A stretch of 64,000 nt of DNA from the NCBI GenBank assembly GCA_947652605.1, contig CANTFG010000250.1, positions 62,001 through 126,000 on the forward strand. Direction: 5' to 3'. The DNA is from Elmis aenea. Lineage: Eukaryota > Arthropoda > Insecta > Coleoptera > Elmidae. Each line of letters opens with the position of its first letter. Within the stretch, counting starts at the first letter, position 1. The position numbers were made by a program, and so were the translations under genes. This document shows, piece after piece, positions 1 through 14,081 of the stretch. The notes below the pieces were generated by a model. It was not told where the DNA came from. It did not search any database and saw only the letters and a list, made by a program, of their open reading frames with translations.

Positions 1-218
1 TGCTGTAGTTTTAAGAAAATCGATTTTTTTGTCGAAAAAAGTGCAAAGACTATAGCCTTTGTACTTTTCCCATTTTTCGCGAAAAATTAAAAATCGTATT
101 TAGAGGCTAATAATCCTTAACTTGCTCATAACTAACGTGTATAAGAAGTTTGAAGCCATTTGCTATAGTTTTAAGAAAATCGATTTTTTTGTCGAAAAAT
201 GTGCAGAGTATATAGCCT
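1..218. repeat. 160-bp-type satellite block 1 (partial, cut by window edge)
   Basis: The 160-bp monomer type, marked by ctcataactaacgtgtataa, gaagccatttgctgtag and aaaatcgatttttttgtcg. It exits into the 141-bp array at the usual point, tatagcctttttttcttag (about 214). The left part lies outside the window. Confidence 0.85.
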
Positions 219-3200
219 TTTTTTCTTAGTATAATGCCGTTTGTCTCAACTATTTTGAAATGTAATTCACAAAGTTATTCAAAAAATTAAAAATTTTGAA
301 AGTTTTTCTCGAAAACGGCTCATACGATTTTGTTCAAATTTTAGTATGTTATAGAGTTTATTTTTCTTAGTATAATGCCGTTTGTCTCAACTCTTTTGAA
401 ATGTAATTTACAAAGTTATTCAAAAAATTGAAAATTTTAGTATGTTATAGAGTTTATTTTTCTTAGTATAATGCCGTTTGTCTCAACTATTTTGAAATGT
501 AATTTACAAAGTTATTCAAAAACTTGAAAATTTTGAAAATTTTTCTCGAAAACGGCTCATACGATTTTGTTCAAATTTTAGTATGTTATAGAGTTTATTT
601 TTCTTAGTATAATGCCGTTTGTCTCAAATATTTTGAAATGTAATTTACAAAGTTATTCAAAAAATTAAAAATTTTGAAAATTTTTCTCGAAAACGGCTCA
701 TACGATTTTGTTCAAATTTTAGTATGGTATAGAGTTTATTTTTCTTAGTATAATGCCGTTTGTCTCAACTATTTTGAAATTTAATTTACAAAGTTATTCA
801 AAAAATTGAAAATTTTGAAAATTTTGAAAATTTTTCTTGAAAACGGCTTATACGATTTTGTTCAAATTTTAGTATGTTATAGAGTTTATTTTTCTTAGTA
901 TAATGCCGTTTGTCTCAACTATTTTGAAATTTAATTTACAAAGTTATTCAAAAAATTGAAAATTTTGAAAATTATTCTCGAAAACGGCTCATACGATTTT
1001 GTTCAAATTTTAGTATGTTATAGAGTTTATTTTTCTTAGTATAATGCCGTTTGTCTCAACTATTTTGAAATTTAATTTACAAAGTTATTCAAAAAATTGA
1101 AAATTTTGAAAATTTTTCTCGAAAACGGCTCATACGATTTTGTTCAAATTTTAGTATGTTATAGAGTTTATTTTTTTTAGTATAATGCCGTTTGTCTCAA
1201 CTCTTTTGAAATTTAACTTACAAAGTTATTCAAAAAATTAAAAATTTTGAAAATTTTCTCGAAAACGGCTCATACGATTTTGTTCAAATTTTAGTATGTT
1301 ATAGAGTTTATTTTTCTTAGTATAATGCCGTTTGTCTCAACTATTTTGAAATTTAATTTACAAAGTTATTCAAAAAATTGAAAATTTTAAAAATTTTGAA
1401 AATTTTTCTTGAAAACGGCTCATACGATTTTGTTCAAATTTTAGTGTTTTAGAGTTTATTTTTCTTAGTATAATGCCGTTTGTCTCAACTATTTTGAAAT
1501 GTAATTTACAAAGTTATTCAAAAAATTAAAAATTTTGAAAATTTTTCTCGAAAACGGCTCATACGATTTTGTTCAAATTTTAGTATGTTATAGAGTTTAT
1601 TTTTCTTAGTATAATGCCGTTTGTCTCAACTATTTTGAAATTTAATTTACAAAGTTATTCAAAAAATTAAAAATTTTGAAAATTTTTCTCGAAAACGGCT
1701 CATACGATTTTGTTCAAATTTTAGTATGTTATAGAGTTTATTTTTCTTAGTATAATGCCGTTTGTCTCAACTATTTTGAAATGTAATTTACAAAGTTATT
1801 CAAAAAATTGAAAATTTTGAAAATTTTTCTCGAAAACGGCTCATACGATTTTGTTCAAATTTTAGTATGTTATAGAGTTTATTTTTCTTAGTATAATGCC
1901 GTTTGTCTCAACTCTTTTGAAATGTAATTTACAAAGTTATTCAAAAAATTAAAAATTTTGAAAATTTTTCTCGAAAACGGCTCATACGATTTTGTTCAAA
2001 TTTTAGTATGTTATAGAGTTTATTTTTCTTAGTATAATGCCGTTTGTCTCAACTATTTTGAAATTTAATTTACAAAGTTATTCAAAAAATTGAAAATTTT
2101 AAAAATTTTGAAAATTTTTCTCGAAAACGGCTCATACGATTTTGTTCAAATTTTAGTATGTTATAGAGTTTATTTTTCTTAGTATAATGCCGTTTGTCTC
2201 AACTATTTTGAAATGTAATTTACAAAGTTATTCAAAAAATTAAAAATTTTGAAAATTTTTCTCGAAAACGGCTCATACGATTTTGTTCAAATTTTAGTAT
2301 GTTATAGAGTTTATTTTTCTTAGTATAATGCCGTTTGTCTCAACTATTTTGAAATTTAATTTACAAAGTTATTCAAAAAATTAAAAATTTTGAAAATTTT
2401 TCTCGAAAACGGCTCATACGATTTTGTTCAAATTTTAGTATGTTATAGAGTTTATTTTTCTTAGTATAATGCCGTTTGTCTCAACTATTTTGAAATTTAA
2501 TTTACAAAGTTATTCAAAAAATTAAAAATTTTGAAAATTTTTCTCGAAAACGGCTTATACGATTTTGTTCAAATTTTAGTATGTTATAGAGTTTATTTTT
2601 CTTAGTATAATGCCGTTTGTCTCAACTATTTTGAAATTTAATTTACAAAGTTATTCAAAAAATTGAAAATTTTAAAAATTTTGAAAATTTTTCTCGAAAA
2701 CGGCTCATACGATTTTGTTCAAATTTTAGTATGTTATAGAGTTTATTTTTCTTAGTATAATGCCGTTTGTCTCAACTATTTTGAAATGTAATTTACAAAG
2801 TTATTCAAAAAATTAAAAATTTTGAAAATTTTTCTCGAAAACGGCTCATACGATTTTGTTCAAATTTTAGTATGTTATAGAGTTTATTTTTCTTAGTATA
2901 ATGCCGTTTGTCTCAACTATTTTGAAATTTAATTTACAAAGTTATTCAAAAAATTAAAAATTTTGAAAATTTTTCTCGAAAACGGCTCATACGATTTTGT
3001 TCAAATTTTAGTATGTTATAGAGTTTATTTTTCTTAGTATAATGCCGTTTGTCTCAACTATTTTGAAATTTAATTTACAAAGTTATTCAAAAAATTAAAA
3101 ATTTTGAAAATTTTTCTCGAAAACGGCTCATACGATTTTGTTCAAATTTTAGTATGTTATAGAGTTTATTTTTCTTAGTATAATGCCGTTTGTCTCAACT

Positions 3201-3380
3201 ATTTTGAAATGTAATTTACAAAGTTATTCAAAAAATTAAAAATTTTGAAAATTTTTCTCGAAAACGGCTCATACGATTTGGTTCAAATTTTAGTATGTTA
3301 TAGAGTTTATTTTTCTTAGTATAAGGCCGTTTGTCTCAACTATTTTGAAATGTAATTTACAAAGTTATTTAAAAAATTAA

Positions 3381-3828
3381 AAATCGTATTTAGGGGCAAT
3401 TAATCCTTAATTTGCTCATAACTAACGTGTATAAGAAGTTTGAAGCCATTTGCTGTAGTTTTATGAAAATCGATTTTTTTGTCGAAAAAAGTGCAAAGAC
3501 TATAGCCTTTGTACTTTTCCCATTTTTCGCGAAAAATTGAAAATCGTATTTAGGGGCTAATAATCCTTAATTCGCTCATAACTAATGTGTATAAGAAGTT
3601 TGAAGCCATTTGCTGTAGTTTTAAGAAAATCGATTTTTTTGTCGAAAAAAGTGCAAAGACTATATATAGCCTTTGTACTTTTCCCATTTTTCGCGAAAAA
3701 TTAAAAATCGTATTTAGAGGCTAATAATCCTTAACTTGCTCATAACTAACGTGTATAAGAAGTTTGAAGCCATTTGCTATAGTTTTAAGAAAATCGATTT
3801 TTTTGTCGAAAAAAGTGCAGAGTATATA
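3381..3828. repeat. 160-bp-type satellite block 2
   Basis: Enters at aaatcgtatttagg and leaves at agcctttttttcttag, 447 bp between the two breakpoints. It holds about two and three-quarter 160-bp monomers. It carries the 4-bp expansion actatatatagcc, shared only with blocks 3 and 4. Confidence 0.88.
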
Positions 3829-4327
3829 GCCTTTTTTTCTTAGTATTATGCCGTTTGTCTTAACTATTTTGAAATTTAATTTACAAAGTTATTTAAAAAA
3901 TTAAAAATTTTGAAAATTTTTCTCGAAAACGGCTCTTACGATTTGGTTCAAATTTTAGTATGTTATAGAGTTTATTTTTCTTAGTATAATGCCGTTTGTC
4001 TCAACTATTTTGAAATTTAATTTACAAAGTTATTCAAAAAATTAAAAATTTTGAAAATTTTTCTCGAAAACGGCTCATACGATTTTGTTCAAATTTTAGT
4101 ATGTTATAGAGTTTATTTTTCTTAGTATAATGCCGTTTGTCTCAACTATTTTGAAATGTAATTTACAAAGTTATTCAAAAAATTAAAAATTTTGAAAATT
4201 TTTCTCGAAAACGGCTCATACGATTTGGTTCAAATTTTAGTATGTTATAGAGTTTATTTTTCTTAGTATAAGGCCGTTTGTCTCAACTATTTTGAAATGT
4301 AATTTACAAAGTTATTTAAAAAATTAA

Positions 4328-4775
4328 AAATCGTATTTAGGGGCAATTAATCCTTAATTTGCTCATAACTAACGTGTATAAGAAGTTTGAAGCCATTTGC
4401 TGTAGTTTTATGAAAATCGATTTTTTTGTCGAAAAAAGTGCAAAGACTATAGCCTTTGTACTTTTCCCATTTTTCGCGAAAAATTGAAAATCGTATTTAG
4501 GGGCTAATAATCCTTAATTCGCTCATAACTAATGTGTATAAGAAGTTTGAAGCCATTTGCTGTAGTTTTAAGAAAATCGATTTTTTTGTCGAAAAAAGTG
4601 CAAAGACTATATATAGCCTTTGTACTTTTCCCATTTTTCGCGAAAAATTAAAAATCGTATTTAGAGGCTAATAATCCTTAACTTGCTCATAACTAACGTG
4701 TATAAGAAGTTTGAAGCCATTTGCTATAGTTTTAAGAAAATCGATTTTTTTGTCGAAAAAAGTGCAGAGTATATA
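4328..4775. repeat. 160-bp-type satellite block 3
   Basis: Same entry and exit points and same 447-bp length as block 2, including the actatatatagcc expansion. It starts 947 bp after block 2. Confidence 0.88.
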
Positions 4776-5133
4776 GCCTTTTTTTCTTAGTATTATGCCG
4801 TTTGTCTCAACTATTTTGAAATTTAATTTACAAAGTTATTCAAAAAATTAAAAATTTTGAAAATTTTTCTCGAAAACGGCTCATACGATTTTGTTCAAAT
4901 TTTAGTATGTTATAGAGTTTATTTTTCTTAGTATAATGCCGTTTGTCTCAACTATTTTGAAATGTAATTTACAAAGTTATTCAAAAAATTAAAAATTTTG
5001 AAAATTTTTCTCGAAAACGGCTCATACGATTTGGTTCAAATTTTAGTATGTTATAGAGTTTATTTTTCTTAGTATAAGGCCGTTTGTCTCAACTATTTTG
5101 AAATGTAATTTACAAAGTTATTTAAAAAATTAA

Positions 5134-5581
5134 AAATCGTATTTAGGGGCAATTAATCCTTAATTTGCTCATAACTAACGTGTATAAGAAGTTTGAAGCC
5201 ATTTGCTGTAGTTTTATGAAAATCGATTTTTTTGTCGAAAAAAGTGCAAAGACTATAGCCTTTGTACTTTTCCCATTTTTCGCGAAAAATTGAAAATCGT
5301 ATTTAGGGGCTAATAATCCTTAATTCGCTCATAACTAATGTGTATAAGAAGTTTGAAGCCATTTGCTGTAGTTTTAAGAAAATCGATTTTTTTGTCGAAA
5401 AAAGTGCAAAGACTATATATAGCCTTTGTACTTTTCCCATTTTTCGCGAAAAATTAAAAATCGTATTTAGAGGCTAATAATCCTTAACTTGCTCATAACT
5501 AACGTGTATAAGAAGTTTGAAGCCATTTGCTATAGTTTTAAGAAAATCGATTTTTTTGTCGAAAAAAGTGCAGAGTATATA
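5134..5581. repeat. 160-bp-type satellite block 4
   Basis: Same breakpoints, 447 bp, again with the actatatatagcc expansion. It starts 806 bp after block 3, exactly one 141-bp monomer less than the block 2 to block 3 spacing. Confidence 0.88.
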
Positions 5582-8100
5582 GCCTTTTTTTCTTAGTATT
5601 ATGCCGTTTGTCTTAACTATTTTGAAATTTAATTTACAAAGTTATTTAAAAAATTAAAAATTTTGAAAATTTTTCTCGAAAACGGCTCTTACGATTTGGT
5701 TCAAATTTTAGTATGTTATAGAGTTTATTTTTCTTAGTATAATGCCGTTTGTCTCAACTATTTTGAAATTTAATTTACAAAGTTATTCAAAAAATTAAAA
5801 ATTTTGAAAATTTTTCTCGAAAACGGCTCATACGTTTTGGTTCAAATTTTAGTATGTTATAGAGTTTATTTTTCTTAGTATAATGCCGTTTGTCTTAACT
5901 ATTTTGAAATTTAATTTACAAAGTTATTCAAAAAATTGAAAATTTTGAAAATTTTGAAAATTTTTCTCGAAAACGGCTCATACGATTTTGTTCAAATTTT
6001 AGTATGTTATAGAGTTTATTTTTCTTAGTATAATTCCGTTTGTCTCAAATATTTTGAAATGTAATTTACAAAGTTATTCAAAAAATTAAAAATTTTGAAA
6101 ATTTTTCTCGAAAACGGCTCATACGATTTTGTTCAAATTTTAGTATGTTATAGAGTTTATTTTTCTTAGTATAATGCCGTTTGTCTCAACTATTTTGAAA
6201 TTTAATTTACAAAGTTATTCAAAAAATTGAAAATTTTGAAAAATTTGAAATTTTTCTCGAAAACGGCTCATACGATTTTGTTCAAATTTTAGTATGTTAT
6301 AGAGTTTATTTTTCTTAGTATAATGCCGTTTGTCTCAACTATTTTGAAATTTAATTTAAAAAGTTATTCAAAAAATTAAAAATTTTGAAAATTTTTCTCG
6401 AAAACGGCTCATACGATTTTGTTCAAATTCTAGTATGTTATAGAGTTTATTTTTCTTAGTATATTGCCGTTTGTCTCAACTATTTTGAAATTTAATTTAC
6501 AAAGTTATTCAAAAAATTAAAAATTTTGAAAATTTTTCTCGAAAACGGCTCATACGATTTTGTTCAAATTTTAGCATGTTATAGAGTTTATTTTTCTTAG
6601 TATAATGCCGTTTGTCTCAACTATTTTTAAATGTAATTTACAAAGTTATTCAAAAAATTAAAAATTTTGAAAATTTTTCTCGAAAACGGCTCATACGATT
6701 TTGTTCAAATTTTAGTATGTTATAGAGTTTATTTTTCTTAGTATAATGCCGTTTGTCTCAACTATTTTGAAATGTAATTTACAAAGTTATTCAAAAAATT
6801 GAAAATTTTGAAAATTTTGAAAATTTTTCTCGAAAACGGCTCATACGATTTTGTTCAAATTTTAGTATGTTATAGAGTTTATTTTTCTTAGTATAATGCC
6901 GTTTGTCTCAAATATTTTGAAATGTAATTTACAAAGTTATTCAAAAAATTAAAAATTTTGAAAATTTTTCTCGAAAACGGCTCATACGATTTTGTTCAAA
7001 TTTTAGTATGTTATAGAGTTTATTTTTCTTAGTATAATGCCGTTTGTCTCAACTATTTTGAAATTTAATTTACAAAGTTATTCAAAAAATTAAAAATTTT
7101 GAAAATTTTTCTCGAAAACGGCTCATACGATTTTGTTCAAATTTTAGTATGTTATAGAGTTTATTTTTCTTAGTATAAGGCCGTTTGTCTCAACTATTTT
7201 GAAATGTAATTTACAAAGTTATTCAAAACATTAAAAATTTTGAAAATTTTTCTCGAAAACGGCTCATACGATTTTGTTCAAATTTTAGTATGTTATAGAG
7301 TTTATTTTTCTTAGTATAATGCCGTTTGTCTCAACTATTTTGAAATGTAATTTACAAAGTTATTCAAAAAATTAAAAATTTTGAAAATTTTTCTCGAAAA
7401 CGGCTCATACGATTTTGTTCAAATTTCAGTATGTTATAGAGTTTATTTTTCTTAGTATAATGCCGTTTGTCTCAACTATTTTGAAATTTAATTTACAAAG
7501 TTATTCAAAAAATTAAAAATTTTGAAAATTTTTCTCGAAAACGGCTCATACGATTTTGTTCAAATTTTAGTATGTTATAGAGTTTATTTTTCTTAGTATA
7601 AGGCCGTTTGTCTCAACTATTTTGAAATGTAATTTACAAAGTTATTCAAAAAAATAAAAATCGTATTTAGGGGCAAATAATCCTTAATTTGCTCATAACT
7701 AACGTGTATAAGAAGTTTGAAGCCATTTGCTGTAGTCTTATGAAAATCGATTTTTTTGTCGAAAAAAGTGCAAAGACTATAGCCTTTGTACTTTTCCCAT
7801 TTTTCGCGAAAAATTGAAAATCGTATTTAGGGGCTAATAATCCTTAATTCGCTCATAACTAATGTGTATAAGAAGTTTGAAGCCATTTGCTGTAGTTTTA
7901 AGAAAATCGATTTTTTTGTCGAAAAAAGTGCAAAGACTATAGCCTTTGTACTTTTCCCATTTTTCGCGAAAAATTAAAAATCGTATTTAGAGGCTAATAA
8001 TCCTTAACTTGCTCATAACTAACGTGTATAAGAAGTTTGAAGCCATTTGCTATAGTTTTAAGAAAATCGATTTTTTTGTCGAAAAAAGTGCAAAGTATAT
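5581..8100. repeat. Satellite A higher-order repeat, copy 1 (2,520 bp)
   Basis: Starts at the exit of block 4 and ends with block 5. Diagnostic variants appear in fixed order: cggctcttacgatttggttc, tcatacgttttggttc, taattccgtttg, gaaaaatttgaaattt, caaattctag, caaaacattaaa, caaatttcag, then the 160-bp block. It is about three 141-bp monomers longer than the next copy. Confidence 0.8.
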
Positions 8101-8101
8101 A
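7658..8101. repeat. 160-bp-type satellite block 5
   Basis: Same breakpoints but 443 bp, lacking the 4-bp expansion. It carries the private variant gctgtagtcttatgaaaatc, which recurs in blocks 6-10. Confidence 0.88.
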
Positions 8102-10197
8102 GCCTTTTTTTCTTAGTATTATGCCGTTTGTCTTAACTATTTTGAAATTTAATTTACAAAGTTATTTAAAAAATTAAAAATTTTGAAAATTTTTCTCGAA
8201 AACGGCTCTTACGATTTGGTTCAAATTTTAGTATGTTATAGAGTTTATTTTTCTTAGTATAATGCCGTTTGTCTCAACTATTTTGAAATTTAATTTACAA
8301 AGTTATTCAAAAAATTAAAAATTTTGAAAATTTTTCTCGAAAACGGCTCATACGTTTTGGTTCAAATTTTAGTATGTTATAGAGTTTATTTTTCTTAGTA
8401 TAATGCCGTTTGTCTTAACTATTTTGAAATTTAATTTACAAAGTTATTCAAAAAATTGAAAATTTTGAAAATTTTGAAAATTTTTCTCGAAAACGGCTCA
8501 TACGATTTTGTTCAAATTTTAGTATGTTATAGAGTTTATTTTTCTTAGTATAATTCCGTTTGTCTCAAATATTTTGAAATGTAATTTACAAAGTTATTCA
8601 AAAAATTAAAAATTTTGAAAATTTTTCTCGAAAACGGCTCATACGATTTTGTTTAAATTTTAGTATGTTATAGAGTTTATTTTTCTTAGTATAATGCCGT
8701 TTGTCTCAACTATTTTGAAATTTAATTTACAAAGTTATTCAAAAAATTGAAAATTTTGAAAAATTTGAAATTTTTCTCGAAAACGGCTCATACGATTTTG
8801 TTCAAATTTTAGTATGTTATAGAGTTTATTTTTCTTAGTATAATGCCGTTTGTCTCAACTATTTTGAAATGTAATTTACAAAGTTATTCAAAAAATTGAA
8901 AATTTTGAAAATTTTGAAAATTTTTCTCGAAAACGGCTCATACGATTTTGTTCAAATTTTAGTATGTTATAGAGTTTATTTTTCTTAGTATAATGCCGTT
9001 TGTCTCAAATATTTTGAAATGTAATTTACAAAGTTATTCAAAAAATTAAAAATTTTGAAAATTTTTCTCGAAAACGGCTCATACGATTTTGTTCAAATTT
9101 TAGTATGTTATAGAGTTTATTTTTCTTAGTATAATGCCGTTTGTCTCAACTATTTTGAAATTTAATTTACAAAGTTATTCAAAAAATTAAAAATTTTGAA
9201 AATTTTTCTCGAAAACGGCTCATACGATTTTGTTCAAATTTTAGTATGTTATAGAGTTTATTTTTCTTAGTATAAGGCCGTTTGTCTCAACTATTTTGAA
9301 ATGTAATTTACAAAGTTATTCAAAACATTAAAAATTTTGAAAATTTTTCTCGAAAACGGCTCATACGATTTTGTTCAAATTTTAGTATGTTATAGAGTTT
9401 ATTTTTCTTAGTATAATGCCGTTTGTCTCAACTATTTTGAAATGTAATTTACAAAGTTATTCAAAAAATTAAAAATTTTGAAAATTTTTCTCGAAAACGG
9501 CTCATACGATTTTGTTCAAATTTCAGTATGTTATAGAGTTTATTTTTCTTAGTATAATGCCGTTTGTCTCAACTATTTTGAAATTTAATTTACAAAGTTA
9601 TTCAAAAAATTAAAAATTTTGAAAATTTTTCTCGAAAACGGCTCATACGATTTTGTTCAAATTTTAGTATGTTATAGAGTTTATTTTTCTTAGTATAAGG
9701 CCGTTTGTCTCAACTATTTTGAAATGTAATTTACAAAGTTATTCAAAAAAATAAAAATCGTATTTAGGGGCAAATAATCCTTAATTTGCTCATAACTAAC
9801 GTGTATAAGAAGTTTGAAGCCATTTGCTGTAGTCTTATGAAAATCGATTTTTTTGTCGAAAAAAGTGCAAAGACTATAGCCTTTGTACTTTTCCCATTTT
9901 TCGCGAAAAATTGAAAATCGTATTTAGGGGCTAATAATCCTTAATTCGCTCATAACTAATGTGTATAAGAAGTTTGAAGCCATTTGCTGTAGTTTTAAGA
10001 AAATCGATTTTTTTGTCGAAAAAAGTGCAAAGACTATAGCCTTTGTACTTTTCCCATTTTTCGCGAAAAATTAAAAATCGTATTTAGAGGCTAATAATCC
10101 TTAACTTGCTCATAACTAACGTGTATAAGAAGTTTGAAGCCATTTGCTATAGTTTTAAGAAAATCGATTTTTTTGTCGAAAAAAGTGCAAAGTATAT
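8101..10197. repeat. Satellite A higher-order repeat, copy 2 (2,097 bp)
   Basis: Repeats most of the variant series of copy 1 in the same order and ends with block 6. Several monomers around the caaattctag variant are absent. Confidence 0.8.
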
Positions 10198-10198
10198 A
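9755..10198. repeat. 160-bp-type satellite block 6
   Basis: 443 bp, matching block 5 in breakpoints and in the gtagtcttatg variant. It lies 2,097 bp downstream of block 5. Confidence 0.88.
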
Positions 10199-12144
10199 GC
10201 CTTTTTTTCTTAGTATTATGCCGTTTGTCTTAACTATTTTGAAATTTAATTTACAAAGTTATTTAAAAAATTAAAAATTTTGAAAATTTTTCTCGAAAAC
10301 GGCTCTTACGATTTGGTTCAAATTTTAGTATGTTATAGAGTTTATTTTTCTTAGTATAATGCCGTTTGTCTCAACTATTTTGAAATTTAATTTACAAAGT
10401 TATTCAAAAAATTAAAAATTTTGAAAATTTTTCTCGAAAACGGCTCATACGTTTTGGTTCAAATTTTAGTATGTTATAGAGTTTATTTTTCTTAGTATAA
10501 TGCCGTTTGTCTTAACTATTTTGAAATTTAATTTACAAAGTTATTCAAAAAATTGAAAATTTTGAAAATTTTGAAAATTTTTCTCGAAAACGGCTCATAC
10601 GATTTTGTTCAAATTTTAGTATGTTATAGAGTTTATTTTTCTTAGTATAATTCCGTTTGTCTCAAATATTTTGAAATGTAATTTACAAAGTTATTCAAAA
10701 AATTAAAAATTTTGAAAATTTTTCTCGAAAACGGCTCATACGATTTTGTTTAAATTTTAGTATGTTATAGAGTTTATTTTTCTTAGTATAATGCCGTTTG
10801 TCTCAACTATTTTGAAATTTAATTTACAAAGTTATTCAAAAAATTGAAAATTTTGAAAAATTTGAAATTTTTCTCGAAAACGGCTCATACGATTTTGTTC
10901 AAATTTTAGTATGTTATAGAGTTTATTTTTCTTAGTATAATGCCGTTTGTCTCAACTATTTTGAAATTTAATTTAAAAAGTTATTCAAAAAATTAAAAAT
11001 TTTGAAAATTTTTCTCGAAAACGGCTCATACGATTTTGTTCAAATTCTAGTATGTTATAGAGTTTATTTTTCTTAGTATAATGCCGTTTGTCTCAACTAT
11101 TTTGAAATTTAATTTACAAAGTTATTCAAAAAATTAAAAATTTTGAAAATTTTTCTCGAAAACGGCTCATACGATTTTGTTCAAATTTTAGTATGTTATA
11201 GAGTTTATTTTTCTTAGTATAAGGCCGTTTGTCTCAACTATTTTGAAATGTAATTTACAAAGTTATTCAAAACATTAAAAATTTTGAAAATTTTTCTCGA
11301 AAACGGCTCATACGATTTTGTTCAAATTTTAGTATGTTATAGAGTTTATTTTTCTTAGTATAATGCCGTTTGTCTCAACTATTTTGAAATTTAATTTACA
11401 AAGTTATTCAAAAAATTAAAAATTTTGAAAATTTTTCTCGAAAACGGCTCATACGATTTTGTTCAAATTTCAGTATGTTATAGAGTTTATTTTTCTTAGT
11501 ATAATGCCGTTTGTCTCAACTATTTTGAAATTTAATTTACAAAGTTATTCAAAAAATTAAAAATTTTGAAAATTTTTCTCGAAAACGGCTCATACGATTT
11601 TGTTCAAATTTTAGTATGTTATAGAGTTTATTTTTCTTAGTATAAGGCCGTTTGTCTCAACTATTTTGAAATGTAATTTACAAAGTTATTCAAAAAAATA
11701 AAAATCGTATTTAGGGGCAAATAATCCTTAATTTGCTCATAACTAACGTGTATAAGAAGTTTGAAGCCATTTGCTGTAGTCTTATGAAAATCGATTTTTT
11801 TGTCGAAAAAAGTGCAAAGACTATAGCCTTTGTACTTTTCCCATTTTTCGCGAAAAATTGAAAATCGTATTTAGGGGCTAATAATCCTTAATTCGCTCAT
11901 AACTAATGTGTATAAGAAGTTTGAAGCCATTTGCTGTAGTTTTAAGAAAATCGATTTTTTTGTCGAAAAAAGTGCAAAGACTATAGCCTTTGTACTTTTC
12001 CCATTTTTCGCGAAAAATTAAAAATCGTATTTAGAGGCTAATAATCCTTAACTTGCTCATAACTAACGTGTATAAGAAGTTTGAAGCCATTTGCTATAGT
12101 TTTAAGAAAATCGATTTTTTTGTCGAAAAAAGTGCAGAGTATAT
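10198..12144. repeat. Satellite A higher-order repeat, copy 3 (1,947 bp)
   Basis: Carries the same ordered variants (cttacgatttggttc, tacgttttggttc, taattccgtttg, caaattctag, caaaacattaaa, caaatttcag) and ends with block 7. Confidence 0.8.
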
Positions 12145-12145
12145 A
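11702..12145. repeat. 160-bp-type satellite block 7
   Basis: 443 bp, same breakpoints and gtagtcttatg variant as blocks 5 and 6. It lies 1,947 bp downstream of block 6. Confidence 0.88.
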
Positions 12146-14081
12146 GCCTTTTTTTCTTAGTATTATGCCGTTTGTCTTAACTATTTTGAAATTTAATTTA
12201 CAAAGTTATTTAAAAAATTAAAATTTTGAAAATTTTTCTCGAAAACGGCTCTTACGATTTGGTTCAAATTTTAGTATGTTATAGAGTTTATTTTTCTTAG
12301 TATAATGCCGTTTGTCTCAACTATTTTGAAATTTAATTTACAAAGTTATTCAAAAAATTAAAAATTTTGAAAATTTTTCTCGAAAACGGCTCATACGATT
12401 TTGTTCAAATTTTAGTATGTTATAGAGTTTATTTTTCTTAGTATAAGGCCGTTTGTCTCAACTATTTTGAAATGTAATTTACAAAGTTATTCAAAAAATT
12501 AAAAATTTTGAAAATTTTTCTCGAAAACGGCTCATACGATTTTGTTCAAATTTTAGTATGTTATAGAGTTTATTTTTCTTAGTATAAGGCCGTTTGTCTC
12601 AACTATTTTGAAATGTAATTTACAAAGTTATTCAAAAAATTAAAAATTTTGAAAATTTTTCTCGAAAACGGCTCATACGATTTTGTTTAAATTTTAGTAT
12701 GTTATAGAGTTTATTTTTCTTAGTATAATGCCGTTTGTCTCAACTATTTTGAAATTTAATTTACAAAGTTATTCAAAAAATTGAAAATTTTGAAAAATTT
12801 GAAATTTTTCTCGAAAACGGCTCATACGATTTTGTTCAAATTTTAGTATGTTATAGAGTTTATTTTTCTTAGTATAATGCCGTTTGTCTCAACTATTTTG
12901 AAATTTAATTTAAAAAGTTATTCAAAAAATTAAAAATTTTGAAAATTTTTCTCGAAAACGGCTCATACGATTTTGTTCAAATTCTAGTATGTTATAGAGT
13001 TTATTTTTCTTAGTATAATGCCGTTTGTCTCAACTATTTTGAAATTTAATTTACAAAGTTATTCAAAAAATTAAAAATTTTGAAAATTTTTCTCGAAAAC
13101 GGCTCATACGATTTTGTTCAAATTTTAGTATGTTATAGAGTTTATTTTTCTTAGTATAAGGCCGTTTGTCTCAACTATTTTGAAATGTAATTTACAAAGT
13201 TATTCAAAACATTAAAAATTTTGAAAATTTTTCTCGAAAACGGCTCATACGATTTTGTTCAAATTTTAGTATGTTATAGAGTTTATTTTTCTTAGTATAA
13301 TGCCGTTTGTCTCAACTATTTTGAAATTTAATTTACAAAGTTATTCAAAAAATTAAAAATTTTGAAAATTTTTCTCGAAAACGGCTCATACGATTTTGTT
13401 CAAATTTCAGTATGTTATAGAGTTTATTTTTCTTAGTATAATGCCGTTTGTCTCAACTATTTTGAAATTTAATTTACAAAGTTATTCAAAAAATTAAAAA
13501 TTTTGAAAATTTTTCTCGAAAACGGCTCATACGATTTTGTTCAAATTTTAGTATGTTATAGAGTTTATTTTTCTTAGTATAAGGCCGTTTGTCTCAACTA
13601 TTTTGAAATGTAATTTACAAAGTTATTCAAAAAAATAAAAATCGTATTTAGGGGCAAATAATCCTTAATTTGCTCATAACTAACGTGTATAAGAAGTTTG
13701 AAGCCATTTGCTGTAGTCTTATGAAAATCGATTTTTTTGTCGAAAAAAGTGCAAAGACTATAGCCTTTGTACTTTTCCCATTTTTCGCGAAAAATTGAAA
13801 ATCGTATTTAGGGGCTAATAATCCTTAATTCGCTCATAACTAATGTGTATAAGAAGTTTGAAGCCATTTGCTGTAGTTTTAAGAAAATCGATTTTTTTGT
13901 CGAAAAAAGTGCAAAGACTATAGCCTTTGTACTTTTCCCATTTTTCGCGAAAAATTAAAAATCGTATTTAGAGGCTAATAATCCTTAACTTGCTCATAAC
14001 TAACGTGTATAAGAAGTTTGAAGCCATTTGCTATAGTTTTAAGAAAATCGATTTTTTTGTTGAAAAAAGTGCAGAGTATAT
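12145..14081. repeat. Satellite A higher-order repeat, copy 4 (1,937 bp)
   Basis: The 3' half matches copy 3 (gaaaaatttgaaattt, caaattctag, caaaacattaaa, caaatttcag, then block 8). The 5' monomers differ: they lack the tacgttttggttc and taattccgtttg variants. Confidence 0.78.
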
